The position numbers were made by a program, and so were the translations under genes. From Setomelanomma holmii (Eukaryota; Ascomycota; Dothideomycetes; Pleosporales; Phaeosphaeriaceae), in NCBI GenBank assembly GCA_010015745.1, contig ML978250.1, positions 62,001 to 126,000 of the forward strand: a stretch of 64,000 bases of DNA, given 5' to 3'. Shown here in pieces: positions 21,555 through 32,694 of this stretch; within the stretch, counting starts at the first letter, position 1; each line of letters starts with the position of its first letter. Under the pieces are notes generated by a model, which saw only the letters and a program-made list of their open reading frames with translations, was not told the origin of the DNA and ran no database searches.

Positions 21555-23279
21555 ATGACCGACGATTTGACCGACCCGATCGGTCGTTGGATTATCTATC
21601 CTGACCCGAGCTCGCATGACGACGCATATTGGGATACAGAGTCGGAAGGGCTCACCGACAGCGATGAGTCAGTCGCGCTGGACAGCGAGGACGACGAAAT
21701 GGTAACAGCGGATTGTAAGTTCTGCGAATTGGCTATTACACGTCGTTGTGCAGATGTCAAGAAGTACGGCAAGCTTCGGCATCCAAGTATCATCTCTTTC
21801 TATAAATCACGGCTTTCGCATGGAGCACGAGCGAGATGTCGAGACTGTGAGTTGATGAACGGTGTGGTCGATCACCTTGGTGCGCCTGGAGATGTCTCTC
21901 CAATGTTAGACTTGTATTTCTATGTGGAAATCTCGGATGTTAAAGCACCACAACTGCAGATAGACTGTGATTGTCCGGGTGCTTCAATCGATCTCAGCAT
22001 TACGCGATGCACTGGTACGTCTTCTCAAACCTCAGGGTATGCGCCTTTCCAGCAAGCAAAAGCCAACAAGAGTGCTTGTTTGTAAAAGCCACACCCGTGA
22101 GCATCTCGTTCATTTTCCTAATGGTTGTATAGATGATTGCTTAGATGGTGGGCCTGTCGAGCCCCTCTGATCTGTTACAGTACAGCGGCCTCTATTTCTG
22201 CAAGAAACCTTGTCGAAAGATGCATTTCACACCGTCTCGAACTGTATGCAAGATTGCCTGCAGACCCACCACCGGTGTAGCAAAGACAAGATCGCCCATC
22301 TGCCGAAGCGCGTTCTCGAAGTCACGGCCACGTCTGTTCTCCTACGAGAGCACTTAGATATACAAGCAACATGAGCTTGTCTTTCTCATTGCTGGGGCAA
22401 GAAGGGAGCAGCATTGCAACTTACTCCGGACACAGTTGATACATTGAGATCCGGAGTGGCTAGGGCGGAACTCCCCAAAACATTTCGAGATGCAGCAGAG
22501 ATATTTGAAAAGCTTGGTATTCATTTTCTTTGGATCGACGCAATGTGTATAGACCAAAGCTACTATTCAATTTTGCCGTGCTGGCTGACGATTGGCAGGT
22601 ATTGCACAAGACAACCTTGAGGACTGGGCGTCGGCAGCCTCTGTCATGGCAGACATATATGAAGGCGCCTATCTGACCATTGCAGCGACAAGTTCGAACA
22701 ATAGTAATGGTGGTTGCTTCTCTCGATTTCGGAACAGAATCCGCGATGTCAAACTGGGAAACACTGGAATGTGCGCCAGTCGGAAATTGCCGCGTTTCCC
22801 TAAGTTCGGGTCCGGAAACACCATGACTGATTGGCCGCTTCTCAGGCGAGGTTGGGTACGCTGTTCGTTGTCTGAGTGTTCTAGAACGCGCTAACCCTCC
22901 AGTCCTAAAGGTGTGCCAAGAACGACGCCTCTCTACTCGAGTCATTCACTATGCTAAAGACCAGCTGTTCTGGGAATGTGATACCGCATTTCACTCTGAA
23001 AGTGATCCCCAGGATTGGACAAGCGGTGACCGGGGTACACTAAAGAACTTACACGATGACCCGGGGCAAAGTTGGAGGAGTTTGGTAGAGATATACTCAC
23101 GATTGAAATTCACAAAGAAAGGTGATCATCTTCCTGCACTGGCCGGCATCGTGGAGCGAGAAGCACGGCGTCGAAAAGACGACACATACGTGGCAGGTAT
23201 GTGGAGGAACACTTTGCTGGATGATCTAGGTTTCTCCCCATCTCGACGCAGAGTCTACATCGCATCTGTTACATCCTAG
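21555..23279 (+). pseudogene. HET-domain (heterokaryon incompatibility family) gene, N-terminal part, with two TGA codons
   Basis: Reconstructed exons: 21555-22014, 22133-22546, 22599-22855, 22911-23279; all joins keep phase. HET-domain proteins trigger incompatibility/cell-death responses after cell fusion; many family members have unknown roles. Exon 1 has the Cys-rich start (CKFCELAITRRC, ARCRDCELM). Exon 2 carries the HET signature ACLSHCWGKKGAAL, LPKTFRDAAEIFEKLGIHFL and WIDAMC, joined by splicing to IAQDNLEDW. Exon 3 has MADIYEGAYLTIAATSS; exon 4 has QERRLSTRVIHYAKDQLFWE and TYVAGMWRNTLLDDLG. TGA interrupts exon 2 at 22168-22170 and at 22372-22374, directly before ACLSHCWG, with no frame change. 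The usual C-terminal SWSW block is absent; a matching C-terminus lies inverted at 25.2-24.6 kb. As read it cannot give a full protein. Confidence 0.75.
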
Positions 23280-24571
23280 TTCGTTACCGCAAGTCATGAC
23301 CGCCGTTCCTGTAGAGAAGCTCCCGACCTCACGCCTGTTGATAAACGGGTCAAGGTTGTCGCTAAAATCGTCACCGGATTCAGTCCCAAAAGAAGCATTA
23401 GCCACTCCTTCACAAGGAATGCGCTGTTCAAGCAATGCGCCGTAATGTTTCCGAATCATCCGCCGTGGACCGTGGTATTGACGATGTACCACAAAGAGCA
23501 ATTCTCACTGGAGGCCGTCAAAGTCCTTTAGAGGTCATCCTGCGCTATGCGTATGCATTATCGCTAATACCTGTCGTGGTTCATGCGATGACCATTTCTT
23601 GTTTACGAAGCTGCTCCGGTACAGTATCTTTATGTCAGAATCGCTGAAGCAATGCAGCATTGCTCTCATCTTAATTGTTTAGTAAGACTGCTGAGAACAG
23701 TTCAAGATGGTCAGTGGTCGATTACAGACCTGGGAAAGCATTGAGCCACTCCAGTATACCCGTGCCCCTTACGCCCACAAGCCAGGTTGGGGTGGTCAAA
23801 ACCTCCGCATTACGATCAACTACCCGACTCTTGCACGAAGGGCATCGATCAATCAATCATAGGCTCGTCATTTGCGGAGAGCAATGTTTCTGGGCTAGTA
23901 CGTGCTGTACAGCTCCGTCAAGATCCTATGATTGCGATGGCTTACCGCGCTCACGACCCCATGGGCACAATGAAGAGCGATCAAGGACATACAGCTCCAA
24001 CCGCGCTGCTCAGGTGGCAAACCATGATACTGAGATGACTTGCGAATGAAACGGTGTAGCTCGTGTGTTGTTGATCAGGACGTAAAGAGCACACAAACTC
24101 GACAATGACGTTTCCCAGCTAGTCGAGCTAATTAGGCTTAGTCCAATCCGCTAGCCTCAACCAATCAGAGCAATAGGCAACGCAATGCCCGCTTTGCATG
24201 CATTGCGCTTCTTTATCAAACGCCTGTGAGTCTCCTGCATACTCTGTGGGCTTGTTGGGACGCGCAGAATGATCGTCCGCTGATAATAGTCTGACTGAAA
24301 CGTCGAAGTTAAGCTATAGCGAATTTATGCTTTGACCTTCGACATGCGCATCGAGCACTGATGTATGCTTCGAAGTCTGCTGGTGTAAACTTGTCGCATA
24401 TATTGTTGTACTGCGTGTTTCGTTCTATCTGCTTTATGTACCAGACCAGAGCGTTTGACGATTGTTCCTAAAGTGAATTGGTTGTGTGCGAAGAAGATGA
24501 AGGAGTCTTGAAAATGTGCAAGATGAACGACGAATCTTCTCTTTCCCCTTATCTCTGTCCCTTCAAATTCA
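23280..24571. other. Region between the two HET parts, no gene seen
   Basis: Short open frames on both strands but no recognisable family. If the HET gene was split by an inversion, this segment is sequence that once lay downstream of the HET 3' end, now reversed. Confidence 0.4.
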
Positions 24572-25170
24572 TCAGATGATCTCCACTTTCAGCACTGTGA
24601 ATAAGGCGAGAAATCTTTCCATGTTCTCCGCAACTAGCTCTGGATTCTTTGCTTTACGGCGTAGATGCTGCTTATCCTTCCTTGTGTACAACAACGTCCC
24701 AACTCCGAGTTTTTGGAATTGGCTCCCTGGCAACTTCTGAAGGACGAGTATCTGACTCGAACCGTACTTTTCTTTTGTATGTGCAGACATGACGAGGAGC
24801 GCAAGCGCGGCGTTAGGGTCGAGACCTTTATAGCACTCAGGGCGATCTTCTAACGGGCCACGAAGGCTTTCGAGTTGGTCAACACCATTATCTAGGACCA
24901 CCTTGGATTGAGCTGGTGTATATGCTGCGACACGATTGGATAACATTGGACCCTTTAACCGAATACTGGCAGAAACCACTTTGCCCATGTTGGATGGCCC
25001 ATCATGGATTACATCGAGGCTAACGAGTTCTGTTGTGCGGGTGTCGTTCTCCATCAAGTTTTGGAATCTGACAGGATTTTGAGAGCAAGCCCAGGACCAT
25101 GATGGGATGCCGGGCGTAATCCCGTAGCACAGGCTCGAAAGCCACCAGAGACTCTGATCTCCAAGGTCAT
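24572..25170 (-). pseudogene. C-terminal part of a HET-domain protein, on the opposite strand
   Basis: On the minus strand an open stretch begins near 25170 and reads LGDQSLWWLSS, then GIPSWSWACSQNPVRF. This is the PSWSW-A hallmark of the region that follows the AGxW block in HET proteins. It continues with KVVSASIRLKGPML, VVLDNGVDQLE, ALALLVMSA, QILVLQKLPGSQFQKLGVG and ends at FTVLKVEII, the usual beta-rich HET C-terminus. No HET domain proper precedes it: upstream sequence on this strand has no matching exons. It begins with NDLGDQ where the forward HET gene stops being recognisable at LDDLGF, so the two parts could be one gene separated by an inversion. It may also be the remnant of another family copy. 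Confidence 0.6.
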
Positions 25171-25387
25171 TGTCTCAAAAGTGTATGCAGAATGCGCGCT
25201 GCGTTCTCAATCTTTTCGTGCCGCTAACAACGATAAGACACTCTCAGACAGTCCTACGAGCACGCTACCGCTTTCACTTCCACCTAGGCTTCGCATCCTT
25301 CTTGCGTCGCCTTCACCTCATCGATTGTTGTCGGCTTCGGCGCCACGTTGTCCCTAGTCTCCCACGATCTCTACCACGCGCTCTATC

Positions 25388-27910
25388 GTGCAAATTCCGC
25401 AGCGAACGCCACCCACCGCTGCCTTAGATGGCCCACCCGACGACGAGAAGCTACAGTATGTAAGCCGAAGAGCCAATTTGTTTCTGGTAACGTACCAAAT
25501 CAGATCGGAAACCATGGATCTCAAAGAGCTTGCCACCGTTCTCATTGCTAATGGCAACGTCACGCAAGCTACGGTTGATGCGATTGAACATCATGCTTCT
25601 CGCCTTGGGGAAAGCATCTGCAACGAATACTGTCCACTGAATGGTATCATGACTCGATACGAGACCTTAATTCGGCATAGATGGACCAAGAAGTCAATAG
25701 CGCAGCGCAAGAAAACATTGCAAGCAGCATGGCCTGATATTCCCGAAGAAGAAGGAGCGCCCAATTCCTCGGAAGCCCTACCGCATGGTAAGGCTTGCCA
25801 GGCTTAAGGTCTCTTCGTGCTATACTGACATTAGTGCAGTGAATCTGAAAGACTTGACGAAATCAAAGCCTCTGCTCATTTTCTTGAACGCACGAGGTCG
25901 CAATCTGCCATGGACGTTTGCTCGCAGCGAGGAGGCGTTCGACCCGTTGGTGCGAATGTTACCCTGTGTTGACAAAAAGCTTTGCAAGAGCACAACCGCT
26001 GTGTTTACGCAAGATCCTGAACCTACCGTATATGGCAGGGTGAATCGATTCCGAGATCCGGCTGAAACACACCGGATTGCAGATGATCGATTCGAATTAT
26101 GCGCTCGATGAAGCATACAGATCTTGTGGATCCAGTCGTTCACCTTACATTTCTTGAGGCAGTGCGCTTTGGGCATTTTGCATGAGTTGCGAATGGAAGA
26201 GCTTGCTGATGACCCAGAGCAAGACGAACCTTCGATCTCGAGCCTTCTTTGAAGACGATTGCAATGGTCACTCAAGTTTCTCCCACGTCTTGAAGATCGC
26301 GCCATATCGCGGCTGGCATTCCATGAACTTCACTCAATTTCGGAGTTACGTCGAGACAACTCTACATACGCACAAAGAGCATATTCGTGCACTATGTGAA
26401 GACCCAGATTACTTCGCTGACACTATCTTGGAGTACGAACAGCACACACCGCACAAGAGTCAAAACTCTGCAACCCATCTTTACCAGCGTGAAGACCTGC
26501 GGAGCTATCGCGTGAAGCTGCTTCAGTTCAACTTAGATGAGGCGGTCTAGATGTTCGGCGGCTGGACAGAGCTCCAACGTCGGTTGGCAGAATTTGAGAC
26601 CATCCTTCGTCATGACGCAGACATGATAGATCAAGTTCATGCTCTGGCTGAATTCCGACATGTGGCGGAGTGGATGCTCAGATGTCTACTACCTAGGTTA
26701 CGGATGGCATTCTTGGGAGCTCCGAGTGTCAGGAAGCTGATTCTGAGGAATTCGGACGGCACTATGCGACCAAATCCGAGCATGACAGAGACACAAGATC
26801 GAATGTTCGACTACTTCATGGCGTTCCAGGAGCCAAATGAGATCATCAAAGACTCGGTGATGCTGGTACTAGTACTCCAGAAGATAGATGAGCATATCCA
26901 GAGATACCCCGACGTTCGGCAGATGATGTCAGGCCGCATCTTGAACCTCTTGACGGATGTCTCTATCCTTGGAGAATGTCTGCGTCAGGTATGCCAGTGG
27001 AAGCTTTCTCCCAAAGTCAAGAAAGAGCCAATGCGATCATAAACACTGCAATTACAGGCTCAATCACGAACGAATCGAGAGTCTTCTGGAGGGCTGGGCC
27101 AAGAATCTTGAGCAATGGGTCCAGCCACTTCAACTGATCTACCCAGTCAAGGAGAAATTCAACTATCCAGTTCACAAGCGACCAACCCGGGAGAATGTAT
27201 GGGCAATGCGTGCCGCAGAGGCGCATCTTGACGGCCTTTGGAACTCTCTCTATTCCTACATGGAGGAGAAGACTGGCGAACCACTACATAAGATCATCAG
27301 CGACTGTCTCTTCGAAGGTGGAGGGTTCGTGAGAACGGCACTCTGGATTGCGCCGGAAATGCCTAAGCCTTCTCTCCGCGCGACCTCCGACTCAACCTAC
27401 ATGCCATTCCCTCGATCGGCTAATGATAAAGCACTTCAGATTATAGGGAACTTCGACAAGATCTCCATCGAGGAGAAGGCTAAGACCAAGACCCGTGCTG
27501 TTGGCGTTCTTCAGCACGACGCTGACGCACATGCGCGTGATCCTGAACCTGTACCCGCGGATACACCAGCAACACAACGCTCGCGTACCTGCATCGTGGA
27601 CAAGCGTAGTCACAAGGTGTTCAAGGCCTTGTTTCACGTTCCTGTCGATGAGCTTGGCGAGGTACCTAGGACCCTGAAATGGGACGAGTTCAAGCGCGCG
27701 ATGGCAAGAATGGGTTTCGCCGTGGAAAAGCTACAAGGTTGCGCGTGTCAGTTCACTCCTACCCCTTCCATGGACTTGGACGTGCAGCGCCGCATTCACT
27801 TCAACGAACCTCCTCTGGAAGCTGATATCCCGTACAACACCGCGCGCCGCTTTGGACGGAGACTGGAGAGGGCTTATGGCTGGAACGGCAGTACGTTCAA
27901 GCTCGCGTGA
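25388..27910 (+). pseudogene. ipa-type fungal protein, disrupted
   Basis: A large fungal family of unknown function, known to me as 'ipa protein'-like. Recognisable blocks in order: RYETLIRHRWTKKSIAQRKK and AAWPDIP (25.66-25.75 kb); after a 53-bp intron VNLKDLTKSKPLLIFLNARG and VYGRVNRF; HFLRQCALGILHELRMEELA; APYRGWHSMNFTQF; ALCEDPDYFADTILEYEQH; WTELQRRLAEFETIL; EAHLDGLWNSLYSYMEEKTG; and the C-terminal hallmark TLKWDEFKRAMARMGFAVEK, IHFNEPPLEADIPYNTARRF, RAYGWNG. Breaks: TGA at 26109-26111, a frame change before 26250, TAG at 26548-26550 with the same frame on both sides, and no phase-correct splice at 27000-27055 (gtatgc donor, acag acceptor, off by one). An ATG at 25514 (accATGG) is a likely start, but the frame is open upstream. 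Function unknown; probably not expressed as a full protein. Confidence 0.65.
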
Positions 27911-28551
27911 GAGAAGTTTGAGGAGATGTCAAGCAAGAGGTGGGAGGCAAATGTGGGATCGGACCGTGGAGAGGAAGACATGGGCAAACATTGTCGATCA
28001 GATATGCTATCGCAAGCTCTATACTTTGCTAGCTGCCCTTGATCACGCATTTGCAAGATGTTTTGCAGTGATAGTGTCATCGCAACAAGCTCTCCGCCAG
28101 TGCGGTGCCCCCAAGCTTCGACCTCTCAGGTAATCAAGTAGCCAATAAAACTGCGAACTTGACGCGGTTATTCCTCCGCTAAGGCGTCTTTCGCGCTGGA
28201 GAAGAGTGCAGTGTAGCGGGCTAACGATTCGATTTGCGTGCTTCCAATTGATCTATTGAATGTGTAAGTACCAGCGCAGGAATTTTGATTCATGACCCGG
28301 CCGCAAGATTTCTATATAGCACCGGACGATGTATCAAGAATGAGAGGAAGCATCCACTTAGGTCTAGTACAAGAGTCGCACTATGAAACGCTGACGGCTG
28401 CGATGATTACATCCAGGTGTTCCAGCGCGTGCGCATGAATCGTCACCGTTCCGTTCGAAGCTCATTATCGTTCTGAAGTATATCAACTAGTCCACCAATG
28501 CTCCGGATATCCCGTTGCGACCTCCATCTCAGCTCTATTGACTGCCTCTTT
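27911..28551. other. Intergenic, no gene seen
   Basis: Convergent 3' flanks of the ipa-like and RING-type pseudogenes; no supported open frame. Confidence 0.5.
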
Positions 28552-29709
28552 TTATATGGCCTCCACATCCAATTTCACTTGCGTCACATCCGTGCTGCTA
28601 TCCGCTAATCTACGACCATGCTCGTCTTGCGCGGAATCGTCGTCAACGGCGCCCGTCACGTATGCTTGAACCGCAACGGAAAGAAACAGACGCTTCTTCG
28701 TGTCTCTAGCGTCCCAGAACACTGTCGGGTAACCAATGTCCGTCGCACGAAGCATATCGCGAACTTTGGGGATCTTGATGTTTTGTGCAGGTGGAAGTCG
28801 CTGTGCGCGGTGCATCGATATAATACAGAGCAAGAGGTGCAGGACACGCCAGTCATTGGGAGGCTGGTGGTATACAGCCTGGCCATTGATCCACTGCTCG
28901 GTCCAGCCCCCTTCACAGAGATATCGCCAGTTGAGTGAAGGTAATGTGGAATCAAGATTTGTGTGAAATGTCAGGATAGACTTCCAGTCGAGATTACAGA
29001 ACTTGGATATCGTAGGCAGTGTCTGCGCAAGGGCCACGACTGGGCAGGCAGTGACGCTGCTGTCACCATATAGCTTTGACACGTAAGGACGAAAGGTTCG
29101 AGTCTTGCGAACTTGCGCCTCTTCGGTATCCGAGCTTATCTGATTGGAGGCTCGAACGACGGCGTCTCGGGGGAGAATCGATGTGAACGTATCATTAGTT
29201 TGAGCAAAATGTATATTCAGCCATACACAAGCCAGAAAGCCACGTCAGGTTGATTGCTCTGCATTTGTACTCTGGCTGTAGAAGTGTACAGATGGAGAGG
29301 GTGTTGGGAGCGCTGCTTGATGTGGTATGCTAGCAGGAGACTGCACAGTCGATATAGGCGATGTTGTTGATAGAAGTGTCCTGACTGGTGGAGGCGGCGG
29401 GCTCACATTGTCTGGGACCGGAGGCACTGTGGCAGATGAGCATGCGCGGGATGGACCAAATGGCACCCTCTCCTTTCGCTTGGGTGTGAACAGCACTTCA
29501 CGGCACATCGGGCAGGAACCGATAGACTTCGGATCTTGTTTCGATCACTTCCCCAGGCAGCGCTTGCCAAATTGATGGCCACATTCCTTGATTTCGATGG
29601 CGATGTAATTGTTGTCAAAGGTCTCAAAGCAAATATGGCATTGCGCCTCCTCGATACCTTCCTTGAAGAATGCCTTGAGCGAACCAGGGACTACTTTTTT
29701 CTGACTCAT
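28552..29709 (-). pseudogene. RING-finger protein interrupted by two TGA codons
   Basis: One uninterrupted frame of 386 codons (ATG at 29709 to stop at 28552) except for TGA at 29547-29545 and TGA at 29247-29245. The N-terminus has a RING finger: AQCHICFETFDNNYIAI, ECGHQFGKRCLGK, then GSCPMCREVLF. The fifth ligand position is Gly (GHQFG), a variant common in fungal RING-like proteins. The first TGA replaces the residue after CLGK, where a Trp is usual, so TGG-to-TGA is likely. A Pro/Ser-rich linker follows, then after the second TGA a domain of about 230 aa (RTFRPYVSKLYGDSSV, LCEGGWTEQWINGQAV, WDARDTKKRLFLSVAVQA) that I do not recognise. RING proteins are mostly ubiquitin ligases; here a full-length product needs read-through or correction of both stops. 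Confidence 0.65.
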
Positions 29710-30066
29710 GTTGAGGTGTGGGGATGAGGCTGCGGAAAAGCTATTCGCGGGCCGCCTATTGCGAGAGAGCAGCTGTCAGTATTTCTGGGTAATTTGACCT
29801 GGAAAGAACCTCTGCTAATCATCGCTAGGGTCCTGGCGGTTGAGATGGGTAAACACGCTCTTGACTTTCTTGGCTGGTGGTAACGGGCAGCTAGTCGGGT
29901 TAGCTTTGGGTTCAGCAGCGTGCGAAGGAAACTTTGCGCACGTGTCGGCGCGGAAAGCTTCTCCCTGTGAGCGACATGCCCTGTTAATGTCACGTGCAAA
30001 CGGGAAATTGAGCGCAGATGGGAGTCATCGATGGCCGTGTTCCCCTTGTGCTGCGTGTACTGGCCT
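29710..30066. other. Intergenic, no gene seen
   Basis: 357 bp between the RING gene start and the 3' end of the membrane-protein gene, both on the minus strand. No supported open frame. Confidence 0.45.
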
Positions 30067-31143
30067 TTAAGCCAACCGGCCAGGGTACATCTGCTCAACA
30101 GACATGAAGCTGTTCCCGGCACTATCAGCGCCTCGTCTCTCTAGGCTGAGCGGCACGGGCGATACGCTGTCAAGTTCCTTCTTCTCCAAGCGCCACTCTT
30201 CCGGCACATTCGCCTGCGCGACCTCGACCTCTGATACCAGGGACGCCACCGCTTTAGGACCCAGACGCTGCTGTTCCAGATCCCGGGTGATGGCAAATGC
30301 TGATGTGCTGGGTTGGCTGCGAGCCTGGAGCACGCGAACGATTTGGCTTAGAACCGCAAATTCGATCTTGAGCTTGAAGCTGTACAACAAGGTTTTGAAG
30401 TCGTCTTGATCATGTAAAGATCGAGGTACTCCATGACCAGAAGTGCGACGTCAAGGAGCAGGAGAAGGAAATTCATGGGAACTAGCTGCCACATCCATTT
30501 GCGAGCTTTGCCGTCGAAGATGACTAGCATGACCTTGCGCGTCTCCCAGAGGTATACACACGAGATGAAGACTTCTTGGACCGTAAATGCAGTCATTTGT
30601 ATCTTCTCCATGACCACATAACCGCGAGTGTAGGCTGCCGGATGTTTCGTATATTGCCGTAGGTTCAACGTCGACGTGGGCGGGCACAGGACGACAGCTG
30701 ATATGATGGTCATCCAGAAAATAAAGCGCAGTAGCTTGAGGTTGGGCGAAATCAGGTGCAGACGAGAGTACAGGATCATGGACTGCCCAGGAACCATGAA
30801 GACCCAGCCGAGGGTAAGCAGAGAGTTGTATATGCGATGATTATCGGTCACGTCGTTTTGCTTCATCCATGCACATATTCCCCGTAAGCTCAAGATTTTA
30901 ACCGCCTACATATGCAGACTGACCAGTCGCGTATGGCAGGATGCTTACTGCATTGGTAAGTAGACTCCATAAATAAAGGCCGGAATACTTCTTGAACACG
31001 AAAAAGATCAAAACGAGAACCTCGATCGAGTTGTACCATGCGATAGCTGTGAAGGCTGTCATCGCGCGTGGTATCGTACGTTCGACGCCATTGACTTCGA
31101 AGTTGCCGCCGATGATCCAGTTCCCAGCGTGCGAGTTAGCCAT
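30067..31143 (-). pseudogene. DUF7703-like multipass membrane protein with a frameshift
   Basis: Exon 1 (31143-30910) starts with MANSHAGNWIIGGN and holds TM1-2 (FTAIAWYNSIEVLVLIFF, LYLWSLLTNAVSILPY). A 49-bp intron (gtaggc...gaag) joins QNDVTDNHRIYNSLLTLGW and the family core FMVPGQSMILYSRLHL, then VVMEKIQMTAFTVQEVFI, YLWETRKVML, LLLLLDVALLVMEYLDLY. The conserved continuation LLYSFKLKIEFAVLSQIV is present but in the next frame: one base is missing near 30399-30404, between YMIKT and FKTLLYS. The remaining tail (about 75 aa, RDLEQQRLGPKAVASLVSEV) is cytoplasmic. The family occurs widely in Pezizomycotina as seven-helix-like proteins of unknown function. With the single shift the last helix and tail are lost; an assembly error is possible. 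Confidence 0.65.
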
Positions 31144-32694
31144 GATCCAAGCAATCTCAAGAGCGCGGAAATAATAATCAATGAAGGGGCTTCTGGTGTT
31201 GCAGCACAGACCTTGAAAATGCGACGTCCATGAAATGAGTATCTGTATTATGTCTATTTCGGCTGACAGCTTACACTGCTACTGTCTGTTCTTGACGTAC
31301 AATAAGCACGCGTAAGCATTTATCTTCGACGGCACTCCCACCTTGGCACCTCCGCTGCCGGTCATGGCTTCCGTCCAGGTTGCGCATAGGATCAATGCGC
31401 CGAGGGACCAGTGAAAAGGAGAGACTTGAACGAAATACCTGTAAGATCAGTTGCGTTTGGCAGCAGTCACGGAAGTCATTGCTGACTGGTGCATATTGGT
31501 GCATGGGCTACTGCACGTTGGACTAGCTTGGCGTCCAGCGTGCAGCATCCACCTAGGATGCCTGCACAACAACAGAATCGAAGTATTCGTGAATAAATCG
31601 CATTTTCCAGCGCAAAGTCTGAGTTTGTAGCACTCCCGAAACGGCTGCTCGGCGGGATGAGCGAGCCAAGAAGCATCGCAGCCTTGCAATAGATGCAAAA
31701 CGAGTCACAGTAAGCCATTCTCTGGAGGCGTCGAAGTCGAAACGTATCTAGACCTAGATTTCACATATAGAGCTTTGAATGATATGTGAACAATTTTGAA
31801 GTGACGAGAGCGCGGCGTTGAGGCTGATGGAAGAGTGAGGAGTGCGAGACGCGTCTAGGAACGCGTGGGATGCTGAATCAGATCTGACATAATCAATCAC
31901 ACCATGAGCACGGCCGACTTCCTTCCACTCCTGCGTCAACTTCATGTTGTCGTCGCATGCCTTATCACTCGCCGGACTATCTCGACATCAGTTTTCAAGA
32001 CTCTGGATTTCAATGCTGTGCGTTTCGAAGCGAAAGTGCTCACGATGCGCCGTCGCTCAATGAGCCTGACACCGATTATTTCGCCAGCCGAACAGAAGCA
32101 TTACGCGATGGCGTCCTTCAATAGCGAAGTTGTGCCGCATCAAATCTTTGGGTGTCTATAAAAGGTCCTGCTGGAAGCACCACCTTAGATCTCGCGGAAA
32201 GCTTAGGGTTTCCAAGGTTTGCCATCACTGACATGCAGCCCCTACGAGATTGGAGACCGGGAAGTGAGAATCGAGTCTATTCTGCTCATTCGTCTTTTCT
32301 ACCGACGTTTCAAAATCATTTCTTTTCCCCAGCACCGAATTCTGATCTAATGCACGACTTCTGTATGGCATATCAATGGCTCAATGGCAATCAATGAGCT
32401 GCTGAACCTTTCAAGGACGTTCTGTCACTCTACGCTCAATGATAGGATTTCAGCGAGATCCACTTCGTCCTGTAAGAGCTACCATCGGGGATTCTACCCG
32501 TACTACACTCGAGGGACTCTGAAATGGTTTCCGTTGCAGTTCATCGTAACGCGTAGCGCCACGAGTGCCCCGGGACGGGCACTGGCAAAGGACCCCTGTC
32601 TTAGCATGGTCACCCGCACTCAATATGGGTGAAAGTGAAAGCAATTGCACACAATGACATGCCACACATGATTCCAGCGCCGTGAGCTTTCTAA
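31144..32694. other. Long intergenic stretch, no gene supported
   Basis: About 1.5 kb with several short open frames (a Cys-rich minus-strand one at 31476-31718, a forward one at 31904-32161). None has a recognisable motif or clear splice partner. Confidence 0.4.

Noticed and set aside
31476..31718. Cys-rich small secreted protein (effector-like) on the minus strand
   Set aside because: No credible signal peptide and no regular Cys spacing; overlapping open frames in other frames are equally long.
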